This document shows, piece after piece, positions 34,878-44,535 of a DNA stretch of 64,000 nucleotides. Below the pieces are notes generated by a model that saw only the letters and a program-made list of their open reading frames with translations, ran no database searches and was not told the origin of the DNA. Origin of the DNA: an uncultured Lachnospiraceae bacterium (GTDB taxonomy: Bacteria; Bacillota; Clostridia; Lachnospirales; Lachnospiraceae); the NCBI GenBank assembly GCA_910578645.1, contig CAJTQI010000003.1, positions 248,001 through 312,000 on the forward strand, written 5' to 3'. Position numbers and translations under genes: made by a program. Position 1 is the stretch's first letter. Every line of letters begins with the position of its first letter.

Positions 34878-36455
34878 ATGCGTAATAAAAAATGTGACAT
34901 TACAAAACGATTAAAATATTCTACGCACTTTACCCGAGAGAAGATGACAAAAAAGGATTATGAGAGCAGAATACGACGGAAAGAGTGGAGTAAATTCAAG
35001 AGACGAGAAAAGGGAAGATTACTGTTCCGTAATGCAAAATCACTGGTTAATGATGAAAGCCTACAAGAAGATGAAATAACCAGGGACATGAAAAGAACCG
35101 CCGGACGTGCCGGACGCCTGATGATGGCAGATGCAAGAAGAAATGTTAAAACAATAAAATTGCAGAACAATGTCTATGCCAGGCTTGAACAGGCTAAGGC
35201 ACATGAACAGGTGCTCAGGGATAAACGTGGTAGGCTTATATCAGACGAAAAGCGGAAGCAGCGTAGGGAGGCGATTAAGGAGGCGAAATCCCGTGAACAG
35301 AAGAAAAAGCTAAAAAAGCAGATGGCGCAGCAGCGGGTCAAAGAAGAAGGAGGATTCTTAAGACGGACAAGGCAAAGCCGTATGGTTAAGAAACGCGCCA
35401 AAGAATACCGTAAGATGGTGCGCAAAAGAGTCCTATCAACAATAGCGTCTATTGGTGGTATTACGTTATTTCTTATCATTTTGGGCATGATATTGTTTCT
35501 CTCCCTGCTTGCGTTGTTTGTAGGAGGCTCGCATTACTATGCTTCATCAGTGACACAAAATGACTATGGAACTATTTCTGAAGCAACCGAATATTTCCGG
35601 AAATTGGAAACGGATATGGATGAGTGCCTGAACGCGGACAGGGATGCACTGGAGGCAGATATTGAGTCAGAATACGGTGATGAAATATTTGAATTTGTCT
35701 ATAACCTGGCAGACTTTGGCTTCAGCGCCAACACACTGGTAGCCTACCTGTCTGCGGTGTATGGCTCCTTCACTTTAGAAGATGTAAAGGAGGAATTAGA
35801 AGAGATTTTTAAAGAAATGTACACCCTGACAGTGGAGGTAAAAGTGGAGGAACGGGAGGTCACCCATTATAATCCGGATACAGGAAACGATGAAAGGGTC
35901 ACGGAACCCAAGAATATCTGTTACATAACATTAGAAAAGAAAACACTGGAGGAGGTGGTGGATGGAAGGCTTCCGGATGACTTAAGGTTCCAGTTCAGCG
36001 GCTACTGGCTATCAACCGGAGGACAGCAAGTGTATAGCCCGGTAATGCGTGAAGATTGGACAAACCTGATTTCGTCCAATTATGGAGAGCGTATCCATCC
36101 AATCACAAAAGAGCGCAAATTTCATAATGGTGTAGATATTGCCGTCCCAACCGGAACTAGGATATATTCCGCGGTCAAAGGGACGGTAATTCTTGCTCAG
36201 TATTCATCCAGTGCAGGGAACTGGGTCAAAGTACAGACGGAATCCGGATGGACAGTAATTATGATGCATATGGACAGCCTTGCGGTGTCAGCAGGGCAGG
36301 AAGTTGAGCAAGGAGATTTCTTAGGGTACAGCGGCAATACCGGCAATTCGACCGGCCCGCATCTGCACCTGGAAGTACGTGATGCAAATGATAAGACACT
36401 TAACCCAATATTTATTATTCCACAAACATGTGCGGTGAGAAAGGAAGCAGAATAG
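34878..36455 (+). CDS. Conjugation M23 peptidase (CD1108-like)
   Basis: 525 residues. A long basic cytoplasmic N-terminus (about 185 residues, coiled coil), one membrane span (ASIGGITLFLIILGMILFLSL), an extracellular helical region, and a C-terminal LytM/M23 domain with zinc ligands in HNGVDIAVP and HLHLEV. It opens the peptidoglycan for the mating channel. The lysozyme-like domain seen in some relatives is not obvious. The ribosome site of the first ATG is poor, so the exact start is uncertain. Confidence 0.85.
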   Translation: MRNKKCDITKRLKYSTHFTREKMTKKDYESRIRRKEWSKFKRREKGRLLFRNAKSLVNDESLQEDEITRDMKRTAGRAGRLMMADARRNVKTIKLQNNVYARLEQAKAHEQVLRDKRGRLISDEKRKQRREAIKEAKSREQKKKLKKQMAQQRVKEEGGFLRRTRQSRMVKKRAKEYRKMVRKRVLSTIASIGGITLFLIILGMILFLSLLALFVGGSHYYASSVTQNDYGTISEATEYFRKLETDMDECLNADRDALEADIESEYGDEIFEFVYNLADFGFSANTLVAYLSAVYGSFTLEDVKEELEEIFKEMYTLTVEVKVEEREVTHYNPDTGNDERVTEPKNICYITLEKKTLEEVVDGRLPDDLRFQFSGYWLSTGGQQVYSPVMREDWTNLISSNYGERIHPITKERKFHNGVDIAVPTGTRIYSAVKGTVILAQYSSSAGNWVKVQTESGWTVIMMHMDSLAVSAGQEVEQGDFLGYSGNTGNSTGPHLHLEVRDANDKTLNPIFIIPQTCAVRKEAE

Positions 36456-36457
36456 AC

Positions 36458-36736
36458 ATGAAAAGCATGGAACAACTTGAAAAAATGTATTTCAAAGAAA
36501 TAGAACTGGCAGAAAAGCATAAAAAGACAGCGGCAGACATTAAAAAACAGATGGAGCTGCAACAGGGCAAAGCAATCAGCCAGAAAATTAATGCCATGAA
36601 TATGAACGGCGCAGAGTATGACAGGTTTATGAAGCTGCTTGCTGGCGGCAAGAAGACAGTTTTGGAAGCGGCCGAACTTGTATTGGCAGATTCCATAAAA
36701 GATATAAAAGAAGGCGGTGACAGGGAAAATGGATGA
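36458..36736 (+). CDS. DUF4315-like small protein
   Basis: 92 residues from the ATG at 36458 (MKSMEQLEKMYFKEIELAEKH...). Helical, with the pattern KINAMNMNGAEYDRFMKLLAGGKK fitting DUF4315, a family confined to clostridial conjugative elements. Overlaps the next gene start by 8 bases. Confidence 0.75.
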   Translation: MKSMEQLEKMYFKEIELAEKHKKTAADIKKQMELQQGKAISQKINAMNMNGAEYDRFMKLLAGGKKTVLEAAELVLADSIKDIKEGGDRENG

Positions 36737-38243
36737 GCATAGGCATAAAAAGGGAATAAGGACTGCGCTAGTTATCTTAGCAATATTCATTCCCGTGGCT
36801 GTCTGTAGCTTACTGTATTTAAGAGGCGACTTGTTTCTGGGCATGGGATTTAACAGGCAGGGGGAGGCTGAAGGGGAGATGCAGAACCAAACAGTGGAAG
36901 CGGGCAGCATGGGAGATGCCATGGAGGAAGATGAAGAAACACAGGCAGACGAGAGCAGTATAAACAGGCAGGAAGAATATGAGACGTCGCATAAGGAGGA
37001 AACGCCGGAACAAGAACCCCTGACAGCATCCCCGGTCAAGCTGTCAGACGCATATGTGGAAAAGGGTTCCGTGGCGTCCCTGAAAAGCTACTACCCGGAT
37101 GCAACGGGCTATACCTGGGAGGTGCGGGACATGGAGAACGGGAAATGGCTGCAGGTGCCGGAAGAGGACATTGCCCAGACAACGGATGAATTGTATAGGC
37201 CGGTATCCATTTATATGGCGGAAGTATATGCGGAAAAGGGAGAATATGACATACGCTGCACAGCTAGCCTGGAGGGAGGGGAAATGATTACGGATACGGC
37301 AACTCTCCATCCCCTGGAGAAAATAAAAAGCATTTCCGCGGATGAATATACAGGCAAGGCGGGAGAATACATAAGCGCCAGGCAAATTCCGGTAAATGTC
37401 ACTTATGAAGATGGCAGGCAGGAGACAGTGACCGGATTAAACGGCCTGTATTTCCTGGAAAAGGAAGAGTCGTCTAAGCCTGGGACAGACACCGTGTCGT
37501 CTGACAATATGACAGAGGTGATTACAACAGTCATCATGTCGAAGGAATACTGCTACCTGGAGGGCGAGAAAACGTGCACACTGCGTTACCATGCAGGGGA
37601 AGAGGCGATTGACGTCCCGGTCGGGATAGTTGGAAAAGACACCATGGCGCCCCAGATTACAGATTTGTCTGTGGGAAACTTTGAAATCAGCGTGGTCGAC
37701 AAACCTGTGGCGGTAACCATATCAATTACCGCGGAGGATGATGTGACAGCGTATTCAGACCTTGTATATGCTTTCCTCCCGGAAGGGGAAGAACCGCAGG
37801 AAGAGGACTGGATGGGGAAAGCATCCTTTACCATAGACATCACTAAGAATGGCATATGGAACGCATATTGCCGGGATGAAAGCGGCAATGTGGCAATAAA
37901 AGAGCAGGAAATGATTGTGGTGGACAATAAAGCCCCTAGTGTCAGCCTGTCTTTAGAGAATGACACATGGTGCACGGAAAATAAGATTATTGTCAATGCC
38001 AAAGACGCCCAACCTGTAGAATATTGCTATAGCTGTATTGAGACGGAGGAAGACAGTGGATGGATTGACAAAAATGAGCATATCACCAAAAAGAACGGCA
38101 CCTGGATAGTAAAAGTGAGGGATGCTTCTGGCAATGAAACAGAACTGGAGATTGTGATTGACAATATAGACAATAAACCTCCGGTTATCCATGCTATCCG
38201 GAAAAAAACAGAAGGAGAGGGAGAGACAATATCAAATGATTAA
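36729..38243 (+). CDS. Anchored surface protein with Ig-like repeats
   Basis: 504 residues from the ATG at 36729. One N-terminal membrane span (TALVILAIFIPVAVCSLLYL), an acidic linker, then several beta-rich modules ending in Ig-like units with DNKAPSVSLSLEND and DNIDNKPPVIH. It probably projects from the donor cell surface. A near-copy of the 16-bp palindrome (TATGAGACGTCGCATA, one mismatch) lies inside this coding sequence at 36978-36993. The stop overlaps the start of the following gene by 8 bases. Confidence 0.7.
   Translation: MDEHRHKKGIRTALVILAIFIPVAVCSLLYLRGDLFLGMGFNRQGEAEGEMQNQTVEAGSMGDAMEEDEETQADESSINRQEEYETSHKEETPEQEPLTASPVKLSDAYVEKGSVASLKSYYPDATGYTWEVRDMENGKWLQVPEEDIAQTTDELYRPVSIYMAEVYAEKGEYDIRCTASLEGGEMITDTATLHPLEKIKSISADEYTGKAGEYISARQIPVNVTYEDGRQETVTGLNGLYFLEKEESSKPGTDTVSSDNMTEVITTVIMSKEYCYLEGEKTCTLRYHAGEEAIDVPVGIVGKDTMAPQITDLSVGNFEISVVDKPVAVTISITAEDDVTAYSDLVYAFLPEGEEPQEEDWMGKASFTIDITKNGIWNAYCRDESGNVAIKEQEMIVVDNKAPSVSLSLENDTWCTENKIIVNAKDAQPVEYCYSCIETEEDSGWIDKNEHITKKNGTWIVKVRDASGNETELEIVIDNIDNKPPVIHAIRKKTEGEGETISND
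36978..36993. repeat. Palindrome variant inside a coding sequence
   Basis: TATGAGACGTCGCATA, one change from the consensus, in frame within the surface-protein gene. May be chance or a weaker site. Confidence 0.5.
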
Positions 38244-39302
38244 AAAAATATTTAGCATAATGGCAGCCGGTATGATTGGCTGTTATTTGTTCCAGACCCC
38301 AGTGTATGCATCTGATAATGCAGGGGAGGAGTACATAACGATTTCGGTAGAGGCGTCTGACGACAGTGGGAATCTGAAATATGCAATAGACACGGATGAC
38401 CCGTCTGCATTTTCAGATTCCAATGAATTTGTTATTTCTGCAGGGACATCACATACGATTTATGTCAAAGATGCTGCAGGAAATATAACGTCTCAGGTGT
38501 ATGGCGATATGGCAGGAGAAAATGAAACAAGTATTCCGGAGGAACAGGAAGACGGGCAAAAAATTAATATTGACTTAGAAATCGGAGGAGGCCATGCGAG
38601 GAATGTAATTGAAGATGATATGGATGGCAGTTCGCCGGAGCCTGGGAGTGCAACTGTCGCATCAAAAATCAAGACAGACGGCTCAGACAGCGCTGAAAAA
38701 GTTTTCTATACTTTTACGACCAAGGAAGGCGAAGTGCTGTACCTTGTGATTGACCAAGGACAAGGTACAGACAATGTGTACCTGCTTGATACGGTGTCAA
38801 TTGATGATTTGCGTGTATTGGCAGACGGGCAGGAGAAATCCGGCGGCGTTGACAAACAAGAGGACAATCTTTTGTCAGCCCTTTCAAAAACAGATACAGG
38901 CAATGAAGACCAAACAGAAACAGAAGAGGATAAGGCAAGTTCGCCGGTGAGAAACAATGCATTCATTATTTTAATTTTTGCCGTAGTAGGCGGTGCGGCT
39001 TATTATTACTTAAAAATTTACAAGAATAAGAAAAATGATGCTATGGATGCCATGGACGCTATGGACATGGATGAATTTGAGCCACAAGATGAAGAAGAGG
39101 AAATTGAATTTGACTATGACGACGCAGAAAAAGAAAAGTATCTGGAACAGCTTGTAAATGAAGATGAAAATTTTATGATGCTGACCCGGAAGCATATGCA
39201 GCATCGCAAGAGGCTGAAGAGGAATATGCCTCTATTATGGGAGTGGACGGGGAATTTAGTGAGGAGTATGAACCAGAAGAAACAGGGGAGGAGTATGAAT
39301 GA
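38236..39302 (+). pseudogene. CD1107/DUF4366-like secreted protein, interrupted by a -1 frameshift
   Basis: Signal peptide MIKKIFSIMAAGMIGCYLFQTPVYA at the N-terminus (start ATG 38236), beta-rich domain, membrane span near residues 240-260 (NNAFIILIFAVVGGAAYYYL) and an acidic tail. At 39168-39174 the sequence A-AAT-TTT occurs. The zero frame then runs 92 codons into the next gene, to a stop at 39448. The -1 frame continues the acidic tail (YDADPEAYAASQEAEEEYAS...) to a TGA at 39300-39302 that overlaps the next ATG by 4 bases, clearly the native end. Either one T was lost or this is a programmed slip. Confidence 0.75.
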
Positions 39303-40438
39303 AAGTTTTAGGAAGAGTTATTACATTGCCAAAAGATATACGGCTAATGCCGAAAGGAATACTGGCTGCTATAGCTATAGTTATAGTGTTAATATGTGTT
39401 TTTGTAGCGGTTATTTTCCTTCCAGGGAAAAAGGATGTGCAGGCGTATGACTACAATGAGATAGAACAACAGCTTGCAGATACCGTTATAAACTTCATCA
39501 GTGAGCATATTCAACTTTCGCCAGAAGAATCCGCGAAGATTGCTGACACGGCGGTAGAAAATTATAGGATTATTATTAATTCAGATATTGATGTCGTGGG
39601 TGATGACCATACAGAAGCTATCCGACAGAAGATAAAAGGTGCCATAGGAGAAAATATCCATTCTGTAGAAATAACTGAGGACATGCTTGAAAATCTTAGC
39701 TTAGGAATAGCAAGAATTGTGTGGGAGATGATTTATGCGCAGATTGAAACAGTAACAGGCAGCACTAACCTGGAAAGTGATTATTATTACCTGGCGGACA
39801 GCATCCAAAAACAGATTGATAAATTGGAAGAACGTACAATGCAGGTATCCATACAGGCGAATATCAAGAATGGCACTAGCGGCATAACTGCGGAAGAGCT
39901 GCTTTCCTTAATAGAGGGCATGACAGATGAAGAAATAGAGGCATTAGCGGAATCATTGGGCCTGTCATATGATGAATTGTATGAACTGTTAGCTGCCGGC
40001 AATGACGGCATGGGAAATAATGGAATGGGAAAAGAACTGGAGGAAAAACTGCAGGAGTTGAAAGAAAAGTTAGAGAAAGAGCTGGGTGATGAGTTAAAAG
40101 AGGAACTAGAAAAAGAGTTGGGCCAGGATATGTCTGCTTCCGATGGGAAAAACGGCAGAGGCGGCAGGAACGGCACGGACGGGCGCGACGGTTCAGACGG
40201 CCAGGATGGCAAGGACGGAAAAGATGGCAAGGCAGGACGTGACGGGGACAGCATTTACATCAGGTATTCCGCGGAGCCAAATGGCAGGGATATGACGGAT
40301 AAACCTACAAGCGACACAAAATATATGGGAACCTATACAGGGGCGTCCGCGTCCTCCAACCCGACTGACTATACATGGACAAGGTATTCAGACGCAACGA
40401 TTACATATTCAGGCGGGACACTTTACATTACGCAATAA
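39299..40438 (+). CDS. Collagen-like membrane-anchored protein
   Basis: 379 residues. One N-terminal membrane span (ILAAIAIVIVLICVFVAVIFL), a helical stalk with coiled coil (about residues 240-278), then 12 Gly-X-Y triplets (GKN GRG GRN GTD ... GRD GDS, about 282-317), and a 60-residue C-terminal domain (YIRYSAEPNGRDMTDKPTSD...DYTWTRY) resembling tips of phage tail fibres. A trimeric collagen-like stalk with an adhesive tip is likely, perhaps for mating-pair contact (inference). The start overlaps the CD1107-like gene by 4 bases. Confidence 0.8.
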   Translation: MKVLGRVITLPKDIRLMPKGILAAIAIVIVLICVFVAVIFLPGKKDVQAYDYNEIEQQLADTVINFISEHIQLSPEESAKIADTAVENYRIIINSDIDVVGDDHTEAIRQKIKGAIGENIHSVEITEDMLENLSLGIARIVWEMIYAQIETVTGSTNLESDYYYLADSIQKQIDKLEERTMQVSIQANIKNGTSGITAEELLSLIEGMTDEEIEALAESLGLSYDELYELLAAGNDGMGNNGMGKELEEKLQELKEKLEKELGDELKEELEKELGQDMSASDGKNGRGGRNGTDGRDGSDGQDGKDGKDGKAGRDGDSIYIRYSAEPNGRDMTDKPTSDTKYMGTYTGASASSNPTDYTWTRYSDATITYSGGTLYITQ

Positions 40439-40468
40439 CAATGAAATAGGGAGAGGAAGGAAAGCATC

Positions 40469-41149
40469 ATGAACAGAAGTATTGCAATATTTGTATTACT
40501 AGTAGTTGCCTGCATATGTCTATGTCCATACAGCCTTGTGTATGCGGATGAACAGGAGCCAACCCAGGGTGGTACAAAGACAGAAGATGGCCATACTGTT
40601 AAATCCTATGGGAATATCCTGTACAAGGAAGACGGCGGCCTGGTGGAGATACGGGCGGAGGATTTTGTATTCCTGGAGGAAAAACTGTCATCAGTTCCAG
40701 AAGGGGCATTTGACCCGGCAGTATTTTCAGCTCCGGAAGATATAAGCGCTGCATCTATGCCTTATATCCAAGAAATTAGTTTCGGTGATATGGCGGATGA
40801 AGAAGATAAGGAAAAATCTGAAAGAGAAGCAATCACAGACATGGATGAAACCGCAGACAGGAAAGTTATGGTAGATGGACAGGGAGAAGTATATGAAGAG
40901 AAAATGGAGGACGCTGACGAGGCAGAGAGTGACGGCATAGATGGTACTGAGAACCAGGAAGGCGACATAATGTTGAAGCCAGAAACGGATACCGGGAATA
41001 ATTTGGAGACAGAGGATAAGACGGAAACAGATGGCGGAGGGGACACAGAAAGCACGCCGGGCGTGGACAATGAGACGGATATGGAGGCAGGAAATACTGA
41101 AGAGAAAGAAGGCGAGGACAGTGTGTCTTCAAACAATATTGATGAATAA
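40469..41149 (+). CDS. Secreted acidic protein
   Basis: 226 residues. Signal peptide MNRSIAIFVLLVVACICLCP, cleaved near VYADE. A short N-terminal module (SYGNILYKEDGGLVEIRAED, FVFLEEKL) resembles one in the next protein. The rest is a long Glu/Asp/Thr-rich disordered tail. Cell-surface or secreted; function unknown. Confidence 0.7.
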   Translation: MNRSIAIFVLLVVACICLCPYSLVYADEQEPTQGGTKTEDGHTVKSYGNILYKEDGGLVEIRAEDFVFLEEKLSSVPEGAFDPAVFSAPEDISAASMPYIQEISFGDMADEEDKEKSEREAITDMDETADRKVMVDGQGEVYEEKMEDADEAESDGIDGTENQEGDIMLKPETDTGNNLETEDKTETDGGGDTESTPGVDNETDMEAGNTEEKEGEDSVSSNNIDE

Positions 41150-41177
41150 AGGAACAGGGCAGAAAGGAAGAGTGACT

Positions 41178-42215
41178 ATGAAAAGAAAACTGATATCTTT
41201 AGCAGCTATCATATCGTTGGTATTTAGCATATATACGGTCTCCATGGCTGACGAGGCGGCGGAGACAGATAATAGCACAGCGGCAGGATTGAAGTCAACA
41301 GGGGCAATTGTCTATAAGAAAGGACTAGATTCTGTTGTAGTTGATTCAGAAGACTTGTATATGCTTGCAGATAAGGTTGACAGCTTTAAGACATCTGTTG
41401 CGGAGCAGCTTGCAGCTATGCACACATATCTGACACAGGAGGAAGGTGGCATGGCGCTTACAACAGACGGGAATATTAAGATTATGCATTCGGAGCCTGC
41501 AGGGCAGGCAGACCCACGATTGTTAGGATTTGACACCATACTGGAAGGAATTGCCGCAAGCCAGTCCATTCCTCAAGAATCTTGGGAGTATGGGTATGCA
41601 GAAGGGACACTGTTATATAAAACAGGAGACGGAAAACTTACGCTTGATACAGCGGCGCAAGGCATACAGGAAATAGGAATTGCTGCTACGGCAGCGGATA
41701 ATATGTCGGCAGGCAAGGCAGCATGGGTAGACGGAAAACTGCTACTAGGAACAGGCGCAGACAACCAGGCATATTACCAGTTAGGATATACGGAAGGATA
41801 TGCGGCGAAGCAACCTGCCAACGGAACAATTAAGTATCATTACCATGTGCATAAGGATGGAGCGGGGAATACTGTGACGGCATCCCAAGTTAATGGTGCA
41901 AACCCGGGCGGATGCTACAGAGCTGCAGGGCATACACATACTGGAAGCTGCCCGCAGGGGACATGTAGGGTGGATACGGAATGCTATAGTAGTTCGAAAG
42001 GTGAGTCTGGGCTGTACCACAACCAGTATCATCACCACCACAGAAACTGTGGGCTTGGAACGGTAGATGGGAGCAGTTGGAGTAAAACTAAGGGAGAGGA
42101 TTATACAGATACACATCAATATTACACCTGCGGAAACCAACCTGCGAATATCTGGACAATCCAGTGCGGGAAGACTCCGTCAACGATAGAGTGGGCGGAG
42201 ATAATCTATAAATGA
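41178..42215 (+). CDS. Secreted Cys/His-rich protein
   Basis: 345 residues from the ATG at 41178 (GAAAGGAAG upstream). Signal peptide ending SMADEAAE. The N-terminal module GAIVYKKGLDSVVVDSEDLY parallels that of the preceding protein. The C-terminal part is rich in histidine and cysteine (HTHTGSCPQGTCRVDTECY, HNQYHHHHRNCG), suggesting metal binding or disulfides outside the cell. Not recognised as a named family. Confidence 0.7.
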   Translation: MKRKLISLAAIISLVFSIYTVSMADEAAETDNSTAAGLKSTGAIVYKKGLDSVVVDSEDLYMLADKVDSFKTSVAEQLAAMHTYLTQEEGGMALTTDGNIKIMHSEPAGQADPRLLGFDTILEGIAASQSIPQESWEYGYAEGTLLYKTGDGKLTLDTAAQGIQEIGIAATAADNMSAGKAAWVDGKLLLGTGADNQAYYQLGYTEGYAAKQPANGTIKYHYHVHKDGAGNTVTASQVNGANPGGCYRAAGHTHTGSCPQGTCRVDTECYSSSKGESGLYHNQYHHHHRNCGLGTVDGSSWSKTKGEDYTDTHQYYTCGNQPANIWTIQCGKTPSTIEWAEIIYK

Positions 42216-42240
42216 TTTTGTAAATACGAGTACCCTTGTG

Positions 42241-42355
42241 TATGAAAGAACTTGAGTCCGAAGTTATGCAGTCAGTATCATCAACAAAACAATATTATAG
42301 CAAAATAGCAATGAAAGGCACATGGAACAGTAAAGTAAGCCATGTGCCTTTTTTT
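42241..42355 (+). pseudogene. Rpn-family remnant C: last codons plus 3' terminator
   Basis: KELESEVMQ followed by TCATCAACAAAACAAT matches the tails of remnants A and B (EEVKGEVMQ, ATCAACAACATAATTTAAT). The terminator GGCACATGG (42317-42325) / CCATGTGCC (42340-42348) plus T7 is the third version of the same hairpin. Nothing of the nuclease domain is left. Confidence 0.7.
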
Positions 42356-42393
42356 ACGTTTATGAAGTGGGATAAGGAGGTAAGTTTACTTAT

Positions 42394-44529
42394 ATGGGAA
42401 AAACATTAATTGTAGCAGAAAAGCCAGCAGCCGGGAAGGATATAGCCAAAGTTGTAGGCGCAACGGAGGAGCACAGTGGATACATGGAAGGCAGGCAATA
42501 TGTAGTGACCTGGGCAGTGGGCCATCTGATTGGGCTTAAGGAACCTCAAGAACACGATGAAAAGTATAGCAGATGGGTACTGGAGGACCTGCCTATTTCC
42601 TTTGGATTATCGGACAGCTTGAAAGTGCTTCCGGTATCCAGAAAGCAGTATAGCGTTATAAAAGCACTTATCCACCGGAGGGACATCGATATGTTAATTA
42701 ATGCCGGCGATGCGGGGAGGGAAGGATATCTCATCCAGGAATGGATATACCGGATGGTGGGATGCCGTCTGCCTAAGAAGGTACTATGGGCTAGCTCTCT
42801 GAGCAAGGCAGGTATCCAAGCAGCAATGGATAACTTGAAAGATAACAGCCTTCCGGAATTTCAAGGGATACTGCGTGAAGCTGAGGCAAGAGCCGAAGGG
42901 GATTACCTGCTTGGTTATAATTACAGCCGGCTTCTTACGATTACAAGGGCATATAAACAATCATTATCCTATGGACGTTGCCAGACGCCGCTCCTGTATC
43001 TTGTTTGCCAGAGAGATAAGGCAGTCAGAGAGTTTAAGCCAGAACCTTACTGGAGCATAGAAGCCACATACTCGAAAGGGTTTAAAGGTGTCCTGGTTGA
43101 TGATGCCGGAAAAACCAGGAAATTCTTTGACAAGGAGGAAGCAGATGCGGCCTTGAGGATGATAACGGGCGCAGGGAAGGTAGTTGAATACGACAAACAA
43201 GAGAAGCGGGAAAAGGCGCCTCTGCTGTATAACCTTGCGAAATTGCAACAACATATGGGACGCAAATATAGTTTTGCGCCGGATAAAACGCTGAAGATTG
43301 CCCAGACACTTTACGAAAAATATAAAATTTTGTCTTATCCCCGTACGGACAGTCAATATCTTTCTATGGATATATACGGTGAGATAGAGGAACATTTGGA
43401 AAGCTGCAGATTTGGAAAGTTTACAGAACTTATTGACCGGATTGACATGAATACACTTAAGGCGGATAAAAGCTATTTCAATGACTTTAAAGTGACGGAC
43501 CACCATGCCTTGATTCCCACAATAAATGCTTCCATGCAGGCGGCATATGCAGCACTCAGCGATGATGAACGGAAGGTTTTTGATACCGTGGTGTTAGCGT
43601 TGATTGCCATTTTTTATCCGGAATACATGTATGACGCAACCAAGATTATTGTTGGCATTGGTGGAGGTATGTTCCAGTCTACGGGAACCACAATACGCCA
43701 ATTAGGGTACAAAGCCGTCCTTAAAGACAATGGCGCAAAAATTAATCAGGAGCTGCAGATATTGCCTCTGTTGCAGGAAGGAGACAGCCTGGCCATAGAC
43801 GCGTGCTCCATGATAGGCAAAAAGACTGTACCTCCCCTAAAGTACAGCGATGAAACGATTATTAAGGCTATGGAGAAATACGGCATTGGAACGAGCGCAA
43901 CGAGGGCAGAAATCATCAATAAGCTACAAAACCCCAAGAGACAGTTTATTGTCCGTGAAAACGGCAAATACAGTGCTACAGAGCTAGGAGAAGAGTATAT
44001 CAGGATTGTGCCGCAGGAACTTAAGGCGCCGGAGCTGACACAGCATTTTGAGGAGGAGCTGCGCAGGGTCAATGAAGGGAGCCTGTCAAAAGAAGAGTTC
44101 CTTGGAAACCTGCTAAGGGGCATCGAGGATAATATTACAAAATTTACGTCAGAGCCGGTCCCAGACAGTGAGAAGATTGGCTATTCTGCCGCTACGCAGA
44201 AGGAAAATAAAAAGGTACTTGGAAAGTGCCCTAAATGTGGAGCAGAAGTGAAATTTGGGCAGTACGGCGCATACTGCACCGGGAAATGTGGCATGAGCCT
44301 TGGCAGAATCAGAGGTAAAGAACTGGATGAAGGGCAGGTTGTGGCTCTGCTCAATAACGAGAGAGTCTATGTAACCGGACTAAAGAAAAAAGACGGAGGA
44401 ACGTATTCAGCGTATTTCACTCCGGAAGGGATAGAACCATACAGTTATAAGACACAGTCCGGACAGAGAAACGGATACCAGTTTAAGTTTAAAGCCGAGA
44501 TGAAACCCAGTAAAAATAATAGGAGGTAA
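42394..44529 (+). CDS. topB: DNA topoisomerase III
   Basis: 711 residues. N-terminal Toprim domain (LIVAEKPAAGKDIAKVVGA, INAGDAGREGYLIQEWIY), DNA gate with the catalytic tyrosine in LSYPRTDSQYL (Y315), and a C-terminal zinc ribbon (CPKCGAEVKFGQYGAYCTGKC). Type IA topoisomerases of this kind are standard cargo of clostridial conjugative elements and probably resolve transfer or replication intermediates. A pentapeptide-repeat protein follows 6 bases downstream. Confidence 0.93.
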   Translation: MGKTLIVAEKPAAGKDIAKVVGATEEHSGYMEGRQYVVTWAVGHLIGLKEPQEHDEKYSRWVLEDLPISFGLSDSLKVLPVSRKQYSVIKALIHRRDIDMLINAGDAGREGYLIQEWIYRMVGCRLPKKVLWASSLSKAGIQAAMDNLKDNSLPEFQGILREAEARAEGDYLLGYNYSRLLTITRAYKQSLSYGRCQTPLLYLVCQRDKAVREFKPEPYWSIEATYSKGFKGVLVDDAGKTRKFFDKEEADAALRMITGAGKVVEYDKQEKREKAPLLYNLAKLQQHMGRKYSFAPDKTLKIAQTLYEKYKILSYPRTDSQYLSMDIYGEIEEHLESCRFGKFTELIDRIDMNTLKADKSYFNDFKVTDHHALIPTINASMQAAYAALSDDERKVFDTVVLALIAIFYPEYMYDATKIIVGIGGGMFQSTGTTIRQLGYKAVLKDNGAKINQELQILPLLQEGDSLAIDACSMIGKKTVPPLKYSDETIIKAMEKYGIGTSATRAEIINKLQNPKRQFIVRENGKYSATELGEEYIRIVPQELKAPELTQHFEEELRRVNEGSLSKEEFLGNLLRGIEDNITKFTSEPVPDSEKIGYSAATQKENKKVLGKCPKCGAEVKFGQYGAYCTGKCGMSLGRIRGKELDEGQVVALLNNERVYVTGLKKKDGGTYSAYFTPEGIEPYSYKTQSGQRNGYQFKFKAEMKPSKNNRR

Positions 44530-44535
44530 GCACAT

